Assembly (NCBI GenBank): GCA_002308235.1
Contig: DBVS01000124.1
Span: forward strand, 1 to 9,459
Direction: 5' to 3'
Origin: Lachnospiraceae bacterium UBA1258
Lineage (GTDB): Bacteria; Bacillota; Clostridia; Lachnospirales; Lachnospiraceae
DNA: 9,459 nucleotides
The notes below the pieces were generated by a model. The model ran no database searches. It was not told the origin of the DNA and saw only the letters and a list, made by a program, of their open reading frames with translations. Below are positions 1 to 5,831 of the stretch, one piece after another. The position numbers and the translations under genes were made by a program. Position 1 is the stretch's first letter. Each line of letters opens with the position of its first letter.

Positions 1-350
1 CGGCTGACGCTTAAAACATCGCCGGAACCTTCGAGTACTATGTCTGAACCGTCGTAGTTTTCGCGGATAATGGGCTTAACATCCTTGCCGGAGGCTTCGG
101 GGCTGGTGTCCATGTGGGCGATAAAACCGATCTTGGTGGCATTTTCATATCCCGGGGTAGCGGGAAGATATGCATAAACGTAGCACTTATCGTCTACGCG
201 GGCATCCTTCATGCCGATCTTATTAAGACTCCGGACCAGAAGCTTCGCCAGATCGAATTCCCCTTCGAAACTGGGGTGGGTGCCGCTTTCTTCGTCAGAG
301 GTCGTATGTATCTTTACGTAATCTATGAATCTTTCGTAGGCTTTTTTCAT
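1..350 (-). CDS. pepT: Peptidase T (aminotripeptidase), N-terminal part, cut by window edge
   Basis: Cytoplasmic M20-family di-zinc exopeptidase that removes the N-terminal residue from tripeptides. About 116 codons are visible; the family is usually about 410 residues, so the C-terminal two-thirds lies beyond the left edge. The N-terminus (MKKAYERFIDYVKIHTTSDE) and the following SGTHPS segment are typical of PepT. The first metal-binding motif is seen as GFIAHMDTSPEASG, with His79 and Asp81 as the expected zinc-binding HxD pair. The distal metal ligands are off the window. The ATG at 350 is preceded on the minus strand by AAAGGA at a suitable distance. The gene points the same way as the lipoprotein gene upstream of it but is separated from it by a terminator and an inverted-repeat element, so it should be transcribed on its own. 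Another M20 peptidase is possible but less likely. Confidence 0.93.
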   Translation of the reverse strand, partial: MKKAYERFIDYVKIHTTSDEESGTHPSFEGEFDLAKLLVRSLNKIGMKDARVDDKCYVYAYLPATPGYENATKIGFIAHMDTSPEASGKDVKPIIRENYDGSDIVLEGSGDVLSVS

Positions 351-413
351 AACGCGTTATCCTTTCATTGCTTTATCTTACTAAAGTCTATCACAATAAA
401 GGGAGAAATTCCA

Positions 414-443
414 TTGGAAACCTAAAAGATTTGGAAACATAAA
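414..443. repeat. Short direct repeat upstream of pepT
   Basis: The 8-mer TTGGAAAC occurs at 414-421 and 431-438. With one mismatch the unit extends to 13 bases (TTGGAAACnTAAA), and the two copies start 17 bp apart. They lie 64-93 bp before the pepT start codon, in AT-rich DNA where its promoter should be. A tandem regulator-binding site is possible. I could not identify a convincing -35/-10 pair for pepT. Confidence 0.4.
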
Positions 444-463
444 GAACTATTTTAATGTATTGA

Positions 464-701
464 GTGACGGCGGGGTGGCGTGCACGACTTCTTTTCCGGA
501 CACGCTCTCGCTAATGTCCTCGCTGCAACGGACGCTAAGCTCGAAAACACCTCGCTAAGCGCCGGCGCTGTGGATTGTCCGTCGAAGAAGTCTACCACGC
601 TCCCCGCCTGTGCTATGAATAGAGACCGAAATCGGTTCTAATGGGAGTTTGTGATAATAGTGAGGAGAAGTCGTGCACGACACCGCCGGTAGGGGAGTCA
701 C
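464..701. repeat. GC-rich inverted-repeat element, MITE-like or structured RNA
   Basis: A 238-bp block between AT-rich flanks, bounded by GTGAC (464-468) and GTCAC (697-701). Inside the ends, CGTGCACGACTTCT (479-492) is perfectly inverted at 666-679, and GGCGG (469-473) has an inverted partner at 682-686. The right copy contains the perfect 12-bp palindrome GTCGTGCACGAC. A third, diverged arm at 577-608 can also pair with the left arm: GGCGGGG with CCCCGCC, GACTTCTT with AAGAAGTC, CGGAC with GTCCG. The middle holds CGCT-starting repeats and the perfect palindrome AGCGCCGGCGCT (558-569). I see no convincing gene in it. It could be a small non-autonomous mobile repeat or a folded RNA; no clean target-site duplication is visible. 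It fills most of the 351-769 gap. Confidence 0.6.
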
Positions 702-706
702 AATGA

Positions 707-736
707 TTAAAAAAGGGCGCCTTGAATGGCGCCCTT
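707..736 (-). terminator. Intrinsic terminator of the lipoprotein gene
   Basis: Read on the minus strand, the 9-bp stem AAGGGCGCC / GGCGCCCTT (arms 728-736 and 713-721) encloses a 6-nt loop and is followed by six T residues (714-709). It begins 34 bp after the stop codon of the lipoprotein gene and ends just before the inverted-repeat element. Rightward reading gives a weaker T-run, so the minus-strand role is favoured. Confidence 0.88.
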
Positions 737-769
737 AATTAAAAAAGTATTTTCAAATCTCAAATGTAT

Positions 770-1690
770 TTAGTATGCGTAGTACGCAGCAAGTAGCGAT
801 TCATCTGCACAAGGGCAGGTATCCAGCTTCCCTTCAAAATCGTAGGAATCCTCTGCATAGGACTCAACAAGCGCCGAAGTTACTTCGAAGTTGTCGTCAA
901 ATCCGAGAGAGTAGATTCCGTGAATTCCTTCATAGTACGCATCCATTCTGATACCTTCGTCGCCGACTACCAGAACTCCGTTTTCGGAACCGGGAATTCC
1001 GTTTGCATCGATGAGTGTGTAGGTCGCTCCGTCGGGCTCAAGCTTTGCGCTCCAAACGAAGATACCCGCTTCGGGACGAACGATGAAAAGTTCGTAGATC
1101 ATGTCTTCGTTGATGTCGGCAAGAGCGTAAGAAGAATCGGGATACATGCCTGCTTCTTCGCTTAATACACCTGAGTAGATGTCAAATACTCTGGTGCTTG
1201 AGTAAACGGGCTTTCCGGGTTCGTCGGAAGCTGTGATGACAGAGTATTCATCCGAATAGTAGAACTGATTCTTATCGATATAATAAATGTAAACCTGATT
1301 ATAATCCGTACCGTCGTATGTGTCGGTGAAGGTGATGTCATCGTATCCGTCGCCGTTAATGTCCTGCATCTTGAGGGTTTCGGTTATAAGTTTTTCGTCG
1401 TGTACGCCTATAGAGGGTACCAGTTCAACGAATGCGGCCTGAACTTCGGCATCTACGTAAAAATTGATCTTGCCGCTGTCTTCAAAAATGTCTACATAGA
1501 AGTTTGAAGGTCCGTAGGGGGTATTCCATGTAACTATGGGATAACTCTGGTAAGTTCTCCAGTCACTGCCTGTTGCAGGCTCGTCATTGTGATTGTCTTC
1601 GGACGCTGCCGGATTGTTTCCGTTACCGCAGCCCGCAATAAGCACGGCAACAATCGCAAGCATAACAGCCCATAACCTTGATCTTTTCAT
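770..1690 (-). CDS. Predicted lipoprotein with two VCBS/FG-GAP-like Asp-rich loops
   Basis: Predicted 306-residue surface lipoprotein of unknown function. The start at 1690 is chosen because GAGGT lies 6 bases before it; an in-frame ATG at 1720 lacks such a site and would put extra residues before the signal peptide. The N-terminus has basic residues (MKRSR), a hydrophobic segment and a lipobox IAGC with Cys21, so signal peptidase II processing and membrane anchoring are expected. Residues about 22-45 are a low-complexity linker rich in Asn, Asp and Glu. D110-x-N112-x-D114-G-x-x-D118 matches the calcium-loop pattern of VCBS/FG-GAP repeats, and DINEDMIYEL (192-201) is a degenerate second copy. 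A CPC motif (Cys292, Cys294) lies near the C-terminus. The gene is monocistronic, with its own terminator, and diverges from the tetR-ABC operon. Substrate or partner cannot be inferred. Confidence 0.85.
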   Translation of the reverse strand: MKRSRLWAVMLAIVAVLIAGCGNGNNPAASEDNHNDEPATGSDWRTYQSYPIVTWNTPYGPSNFYVDIFEDSGKINFYVDAEVQAAFVELVPSIGVHDEKLITETLKMQDINGDGYDDITFTDTYDGTDYNQVYIYYIDKNQFYYSDEYSVITASDEPGKPVYSSTRVFDIYSGVLSEEAGMYPDSSYALADINEDMIYELFIVRPEAGIFVWSAKLEPDGATYTLIDANGIPGSENGVLVVGDEGIRMDAYYEGIHGIYSLGFDDNFEVTSALVESYAEDSYDFEGKLDTCPCADESLLAAYYAY

Positions 1691-1738
1691 ATTATTACCT
1701 CTTTTCGAATACATTGGCATTTTACATATCTATGGGAA

Positions 1739-1767
1739 ATTTTACGGGTTTGCGTGTACAAATACAA
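1739..1767 (-). promoter_or_regulatory. Candidate sigma-A promoter of the lipoprotein gene
   Basis: On the minus strand TTGTAT (1767-1762) is followed after 17 bp by TAAAAT (1744-1739). This predicts a start of transcription near 1732 and a 5' leader of about 40 nt before the ATG at 1690. Its -35 box lies only 20 bp from the -35 box of the divergent tetR promoter, so a protein bound between them could affect both. Confidence 0.55.
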
Positions 1768-1787
1768 GTCTTTTTTTCAAGAGCATG

Positions 1788-1816
1788 TTGACAAAATGAT
1801 TGTCCGACATTATACT
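1788..1816 (+). promoter_or_regulatory. Strong sigma-A promoter of the tetR-ABC operon
   Basis: A perfect TTGACA (1788-1793), a 17-bp spacer and TATACT (1811-1816, five of six consensus bases) make the best promoter in the window. Transcription should begin near 1823, leaving a leader of about 35 nt. A perfect 7-bp inverted repeat, GCATGTT (1783-1789) and AACATGC (1819-1825), brackets it. Confidence 0.8.
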
Positions 1817-1827
1817 AAAACATGCGT

Positions 1828-1845
1828 TGCAAAACAAGTGTTGCA
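1828..1845. promoter_or_regulatory. Candidate TetR operator
   Basis: TGCAAAACAAGTGTTGCA is an imperfect 18-bp palindrome in which seven of nine base pairs match. It lies just after the predicted transcription start and before the ribosome binding site of the tetR gene. Position and size fit an autoregulatory operator of a TetR-family dimer, but no sequence-specific rule confirms this. Confidence 0.4.
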
Positions 1846-1858
1846 GAAAGGACAGAAT

Positions 1859-2434
1859 ATGCCGCCCAAAGCAAAATTTACCGGAGACGAAATAATAGAA
1901 GCGGGCCTTGAGATCCTGAGAGAAAAGGGGCCTTCCGCCGTTACGGCCAGGGAACTGGGCAACAGGCTTAACTGCTCGCCCCGGCCCATTTTCACCGTAT
2001 TTGAAAGTATGACTGAAGTCATGGAGGGTATTGAAGCCAAAGCCCGGGATATCTACACTTCCTACATCAAAAATGGCCTTTCTGAAGATAAAGCCTTCAG
2101 GGGTGTCGGAATTGCCTACATCACCTTTGCCATGAAGGAACCGAGACTGTTCGGACTTTTGTTTATGAGAAAGGTTCCGGGGAACATCGGAGTGGAAGGG
2201 ATCTTGCCCGTGATCGATGTAAATTACGAGGATATCTTAACTTCCATCACAAGTGACTACCCGGTAACCAGAGATGAAGCGGACGTGATATACAGGCATC
2301 TATGGATATACTCCCACGGCATAGCGACCCTCCTTGCCACTTCCATGTGCAGTTTTACGCCCGAAAAGATCGGAGAGATGCTCACCGATGTTTTTAAATC
2401 ATTACTTAAAGAAAGGCTGGCAGGAAAGAAATGA
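1859..2434 (+). CDS. TetR/AcrR-family transcriptional regulator with WHG-type C-terminal domain
   Basis: Predicted 191-residue dimeric DNA-binding repressor. The N-terminal three-helix TetR domain covers about residues 8-55, with the helix-turn-helix around residues 27-48 (TARELGNRLNCSPRPIFTVF). The C-terminal half, about 80-185, contains YRHLWIYSHGIATLLA, which resembles the W-HG motif of WHG-type TetR C-terminal domains; these bind small ligands. The start at 1859 has GAAAGGA 7 bases upstream. An in-frame ATG at 1754 is rejected because it lies upstream of the promoter at 1788-1816. The stop overlaps the ATPase start by 4 bp (ATGA), which couples their translation. By analogy with other TetR-ABC operons it probably represses its own operon until an exported compound, unknown here, binds. 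Confidence 0.9.
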   Translation: MPPKAKFTGDEIIEAGLEILREKGPSAVTARELGNRLNCSPRPIFTVFESMTEVMEGIEAKARDIYTSYIKNGLSEDKAFRGVGIAYITFAMKEPRLFGLLFMRKVPGNIGVEGILPVIDVNYEDILTSITSDYPVTRDEADVIYRHLWIYSHGIATLLATSMCSFTPEKIGEMLTDVFKSLLKERLAGKK

Positions 2435-3123
2435 TAGAAGTCAAAAATCTTACCAAATATTACGGCAGGGATGAAAGCCGGTTTAAAGCATTGGACGACG
2501 TATCCGTTTCCATAAAGGACGGAGAGTTTGTGGTGATTCTGGGCGCATCGGGTTCGGGTAAATCCACTTTTTTAAACGTGATCTCGGGACTTGAGACCAT
2601 AGACGGAGGAGATGTTCTTTATGACGGCAGGTCCCTTTCAAAAATGAGCGAAAAGGAGCTTACCCGCTTCAGAAAGGACAATACCGCCTATATTTTTCAG
2701 CAGTATTATCTCCTTCCCCATCTTAATGTAGATAAAAACGTGCGAATGGGAGCGGACCTGGCGGGAAACAGGGATTATTCCGCATATATCGAGGCTGTGG
2801 GCCTTAAAGAAAAAAGAAAGAAATTCCCTTCGGAATTAAGCGGCGGAGAGCAGCAGAGAGTTGCCATTGCACGCGCTTTGGCAAAGAACCCGAAAGTATT
2901 GTTTCTTGACGAACCCACCGGCGCCCTTGACGAAAAGACCGGCAGACTGGTGCTCGATCATATAATCAAGCTTCAGGAAAAGCAGAAATTTACCATGATC
3001 ATGGTTACCCACAACGCAAACATAGCGGAAACCGCCGACAGGATCATCGAAATGAACAGCGGAAAGATCGTAAAGATCTCCGAAAACACAGGCAAGAAGA
3101 CCGCCTACGAGATAGGATGGTGA
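2431..3123 (+). CDS. ABC transporter ATP-binding protein, MacB/LolD-like
   Basis: Cytoplasmic ATPase subunit of 230 residues that powers the adjacent FtsX-type permease. All nucleotide-binding motifs are intact: Walker A GASGSGKST (38-46), Q-loop in FQQYYLLPHLNV (89-100), signature LSGGEQQR (136-143), Walker B VLFLDE (156-161), D-loop GALD (164-167) and switch His194. The FQQYxLLPxL segment and the TGALDxxT wording are characteristic of the MacB/LolD/FtsE-type branch, whose members drive mechanotransmission or export rather than solute import. AGGAAAG lies within the end of the tetR gene just before the ATG. The permease begins 4 bp after its stop. The two subunits probably form a dimer-of-dimers exporter. 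Substrate is unknown; an antimicrobial peptide, lipid or peptide signal would be typical of the family. Confidence 0.95.
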   Translation: MIEVKNLTKYYGRDESRFKALDDVSVSIKDGEFVVILGASGSGKSTFLNVISGLETIDGGDVLYDGRSLSKMSEKELTRFRKDNTAYIFQQYYLLPHLNVDKNVRMGADLAGNRDYSAYIEAVGLKEKRKKFPSELSGGEQQRVAIARALAKNPKVLFLDEPTGALDEKTGRLVLDHIIKLQEKQKFTMIMVTHNANIAETADRIIEMNSGKIVKISENTGKKTAYEIGW

Positions 3124-3127
3124 CGGT

Positions 3128-4264
3128 ATGGTCGTAAGCATAAAAGACAGCCTCAAACTGTTTGGAATCTCAATAATGACATGCTGCGCCGTGACCGTTT
3201 GCAACATGTTCATAAACTATTATATCGACCTCATGTCCATAAAGGACCTTATCGACAATCCTGCATCCAAGGCTTTCTTTGATGCCCAGAAGATGACTGC
3301 CACAGTTGTTTGCTCCTGTGCGGGAGGGTGTTTGTTTGCAACTACGGTGGTAATGCTTTTCTTTTATATAAAGCATTACATCGACAGCCATTCAAAGGAG
3401 ATCGGGATACTTAAGGCCCTCGGATACTCCGATTTCAGGGTGGCCCGCGGCTTTTCGGTGTTTGGATTGAGCGTGTTCACGGGCTGCGTCCTCGGTTTTG
3501 CTTTTTCCTATATTCTGATGCCGGTCTTTTATAACAAACAGAATGAAGGCGACTATATGCCCGATGTGCCCATCAGGCTCCATCCCGCGCTCTTTATCGC
3601 GCTTGTGATACTTCCCAGCCTCATCTTTGCGGCCATTGCGGTATTCTACGCCTGCTTTAAGCTTAACAGGCCCTGCATCAATCTTTTGAAAGAGATCGAG
3701 AACGTTAAGGGAAAGAACAGAAACGGCCGGGACAAAGAAACCTTTGTGGCCGAAATGAGAAGCAGCGTTTTAAGGAGCCGGAAGACCCTGATCTTCTTTA
3801 TCGCCTTTTCTTCCTACTGTTTTTCGTCAATGATCCAGATGTCCGCAAGTATGGACGAACTTGCCAGCGAGATGATGGGACTTATGATCCTTGGGATCGG
3901 CATAGTCCTTGCTTTTACAACTCTTTATATCGCTGTCACCACGGTGATACGCGGGAATGCAAAGAACATCGCCATGATGCGTGTCTTCGGATACGAAAGC
4001 GGCGAATGCAAGAGGGCGGTCCTCGACGGCTATAGGGTTTCAGCCTATATAGGCTTTGCCTTAGGCTCCGCATACCAGTATTTCCTGCTTAAGATCATGG
4101 TGGAGATAGTGTTTGCGGATATTGAAGGGGTGCCGGAATTTAACTTTGATATACCCGTTTTCTTTGTAACCCTCGCGGTATTTATCGTGGTTTACGAAGG
4201 AATAATGGCTATATACGGCCGTTCCATGAAAGCTGTGGATATAAAAAAGATCATGAGCGAATAA
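3128..4264 (+). CDS. FtsX-family ABC transporter permease, compact form with two FtsX units
   Basis: Predicted 378-residue polytopic membrane protein, the permease partner of the preceding ATPase. By eye there are about eight membrane segments, near residues 11-34, 56-80, 106-134, 152-178, 219-238, 248-274, 304-328 and 342-364. Two homologous coupling segments, KEIGILKALGYS (90-101) and KNIAMMRVFGYE (279-290), each sit after the second helix of a four-helix unit, marking two FtsX domains. They are joined by a charged cytoplasmic linker at about 188-215. The extracellular loops are short, so the large external domain of MacB- or BceB-type permeases is absent. The ribosome binding site is weak (AGGATGG), and the 4-bp gap from the ATPase stop suggests translational coupling. 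No terminator is evident after it. Confidence 0.9.
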   Translation: MVVSIKDSLKLFGISIMTCCAVTVCNMFINYYIDLMSIKDLIDNPASKAFFDAQKMTATVVCSCAGGCLFATTVVMLFFYIKHYIDSHSKEIGILKALGYSDFRVARGFSVFGLSVFTGCVLGFAFSYILMPVFYNKQNEGDYMPDVPIRLHPALFIALVILPSLIFAAIAVFYACFKLNRPCINLLKEIENVKGKNRNGRDKETFVAEMRSSVLRSRKTLIFFIAFSSYCFSSMIQMSASMDELASEMMGLMILGIGIVLAFTTLYIAVTTVIRGNAKNIAMMRVFGYESGECKRAVLDGYRVSAYIGFALGSAYQYFLLKIMVEIVFADIEGVPEFNFDIPVFFVTLAVFIVVYEGIMAIYGRSMKAVDIKKIMSE

Positions 4265-4269
4265 GCTTG

Positions 4270-4298
4270 TTGCGGTACGGAATTCTCTTTGGTAAAAT
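4270..4298 (+). promoter_or_regulatory. Candidate promoter of the nucleotidase-pepF unit
   Basis: TTGCGG (4270-4275), a 17-bp spacer and TAAAAT (4293-4298) form a plausible sigma-A promoter. The bases TGG directly before the -10 box give an extended -10 element. It lies in the 67-bp gap after the permease gene. Read-through from the upstream operon is also possible because no terminator separates them. Confidence 0.5.
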
Positions 4299-4331
4299 GG
4301 ACGTGCATAAAAATTTTACGGGGAGAATGGC

Positions 4332-5804
4332 ATGAAAAACTTAAAAAAACTTACGCTGCTTCATTCAAATGACATGCATGGAGATTTTCTTGAGGAGAAT
4401 GTGGACAGCAGTCTTGTGGGGGGAGTATCTCTGCTTTCGGGCTACATCAACAAAGTACGCTCCGAAGAGGAAAACGTTATTTACGCAATAGCCGGAGATA
4501 TGTTCCGGGGCTCCATCATCGATTCCGAATTTCAGGGGATTTCTACAATACAGATCATGAATATGCTTGCGCCGGACGTAGTCACTCTCGGAAACCACGA
4601 AGTTGACTACGGTGTGGCGCATCTTCTTTTTCTGGAAAAATGCGCCGACTTTCCCATCGTCAACGCAAACCTTCACATCCAGACAAACCACGCCCGTCTT
4701 TTCGATCCCTGCATAGTTTTGGAGAGAGACGGCATGAAGATCCTGTTCATCGGAATCCTTACCGAGGCGGTTCTTGCCCAGTGTAAGACCGACGGACTTA
4801 TCGGAACCTTCGTAAGCGTTGAGGACGCTGCGGAGGAAGTTGGAAGGATCTGTAACACTTACAATGCCACGGACATTGATTTTACGGTGCTTCTTACACA
4901 CATCGGCTTTGAAGAGGACAAGAAACTGGCAGAGCTTTTGGATCCTGCCTGGGGCGTTGATGTCATCATCGGCGGACATTCCCACACTTTCCTTAAGGAG
5001 CCTGCCGTGGTAAACGGTATTCCCATTGTTCAGGCAGGTACGGGAACCGATCAGATCGGAAGATTCGATATTGTGATCGACACGGACAACAACTGCATCG
5101 ATTCCTTTAAGTGGACTCCAATTCCCATTAATTCCGAAAACTGCCCGAGAGATACGTCCATCGAGGAAGTCATCAATTCTTACAAATCCCGCACGGATGC
5201 CAAGTACGGACGCATTCTAACCAAGTTTGTAAGAGAACTTACCCATCCCGACAGATACAGAGAAACGGAACTCGGAGACCTGTTTTCCGATATCCTTAAG
5301 GATGCTCTGGGACTTGATATTTTCCTGCTTGGTTCGGGAAGTATCAGAAAAGAAAATCTCGGCCCCGTAGTCACCAAGGGAGACCTTTCCGAGTGCTTCC
5401 CCTACGATGATTCGGCCCACATGCTTTATGTAAAAGGCTCGCAGCTTAAGCGGATGATAAAGCATATGCTAAGAGACGAGGCCCTTGCCGGCAATCATTG
5501 CGAATTTTACCAGCTTTCGAAGGGAATGTTTGTGGAATACGATCGGGAGAGTCATTCCTTTATCCGGTTTGAATTTAACGAAGAACCGGTGGATGACGAA
5601 AAGATTTTTACGCTGGGTCTTCAGCATTTCCACTTCTTAAACATCGAGGATTCCTTCGGAATCACTCTTAAGGAGTTGCAGGAAAATCACAAGGATCGCG
5701 TGGTCTCCACCAGCTGCACCCAGATTATCGAGGAAGCCCTGCTTGCTACCCAGCACCAGAATGCAAAGGGCGAAGGAAGACTTATAGTTCATCGTAAAAA
5801 ATAA
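4332..5804 (+). CDS. Cytoplasmic 5'-nucleotidase / 2',3'-cyclic phosphodiesterase-family metallophosphatase
   Basis: A 490-residue calcineurin-like phosphoesterase followed by a 5'-nucleotidase C-terminal domain, the UshA/YfkN/YunD architecture. Metal-site motifs are complete: SNDMHG with Asp14 and His16, AGD with Asp56, GNHE with Asn88 and His89, His190, and GGHSH with His216 and His218. The C-terminal domain, about 300-480, has GDLFSDIL (315-322) and LLGSGSIRKENL (332-343), where this family usually carries a substrate-contacting N-x-G-x-R motif; the first Asn position is Gly here. There is no signal peptide or anchor, so unlike most relatives it should act inside the cell, like B. subtilis YunD. 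The likely role is hydrolysis of nucleotides or other small phosphate esters; the exact substrate is not readable. GGGGAG precedes the ATG. PepF follows after a 27-bp gap. Confidence 0.9.
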   Translation: MKNLKKLTLLHSNDMHGDFLEENVDSSLVGGVSLLSGYINKVRSEEENVIYAIAGDMFRGSIIDSEFQGISTIQIMNMLAPDVVTLGNHEVDYGVAHLLFLEKCADFPIVNANLHIQTNHARLFDPCIVLERDGMKILFIGILTEAVLAQCKTDGLIGTFVSVEDAAEEVGRICNTYNATDIDFTVLLTHIGFEEDKKLAELLDPAWGVDVIIGGHSHTFLKEPAVVNGIPIVQAGTGTDQIGRFDIVIDTDNNCIDSFKWTPIPINSENCPRDTSIEEVINSYKSRTDAKYGRILTKFVRELTHPDRYRETELGDLFSDILKDALGLDIFLLGSGSIRKENLGPVVTKGDLSECFPYDDSAHMLYVKGSQLKRMIKHMLRDEALAGNHCEFYQLSKGMFVEYDRESHSFIRFEFNEEPVDDEKIFTLGLQHFHFLNIEDSFGITLKELQENHKDRVVSTSCTQIIEEALLATQHQNAKGEGRLIVHRKK

Positions 5805-5815
5805 ATTCAGTGTAC

Positions 5816-5823
5816 AAAGGAGG
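5816..5823 (+). promoter_or_regulatory. Ribosome binding site that sets the pepF start
   Basis: AAAGGAGG is a near-perfect Shine-Dalgarno sequence. It lies 8 nt before the ATG at 5832 but only 2 nt before the in-frame ATG at 5826. Optimal spacing therefore selects the second ATG, shortening the protein by two residues. Confidence 0.8.
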
Positions 5824-5831
5824 ATATGAGG

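Noticed and set aside
114..425. 103-codon forward open frame across the pepT start
   Set aside because: It is antisense to the conserved pepT N-terminus for most of its length and its remainder is AT-rich upstream DNA.
464..701. CRISPR array in the repeat-rich gap
   Set aside because: The repeats are inverted, few and unevenly spaced, with no unique spacers of constant length and no cas genes nearby.
1691..1720. Upstream ATG at 1720 for the lipoprotein
   Set aside because: The ATG at 1690 has a GAGGT site at good spacing and gives a standard lipoprotein signal peptide; the longer form adds ten residues before it.
1754..1858. Upstream ATG at 1754 for the TetR regulator
   Set aside because: It precedes the strong promoter at 1788-1816, so the main transcript would not contain it, and the added residues do not look like a TetR N-terminus.
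4365..4985. 206-codon open frame antisense to the nucleotidase gene
   Set aside because: It mirrors the metal-site region of a clear metallophosphatase gene and has no family features.
5826..5831. ATG at 5826 as the pepF start
   Set aside because: It is only 2 nt from the AGGAGG sequence; the ATG at 5832 has 8-nt spacing.
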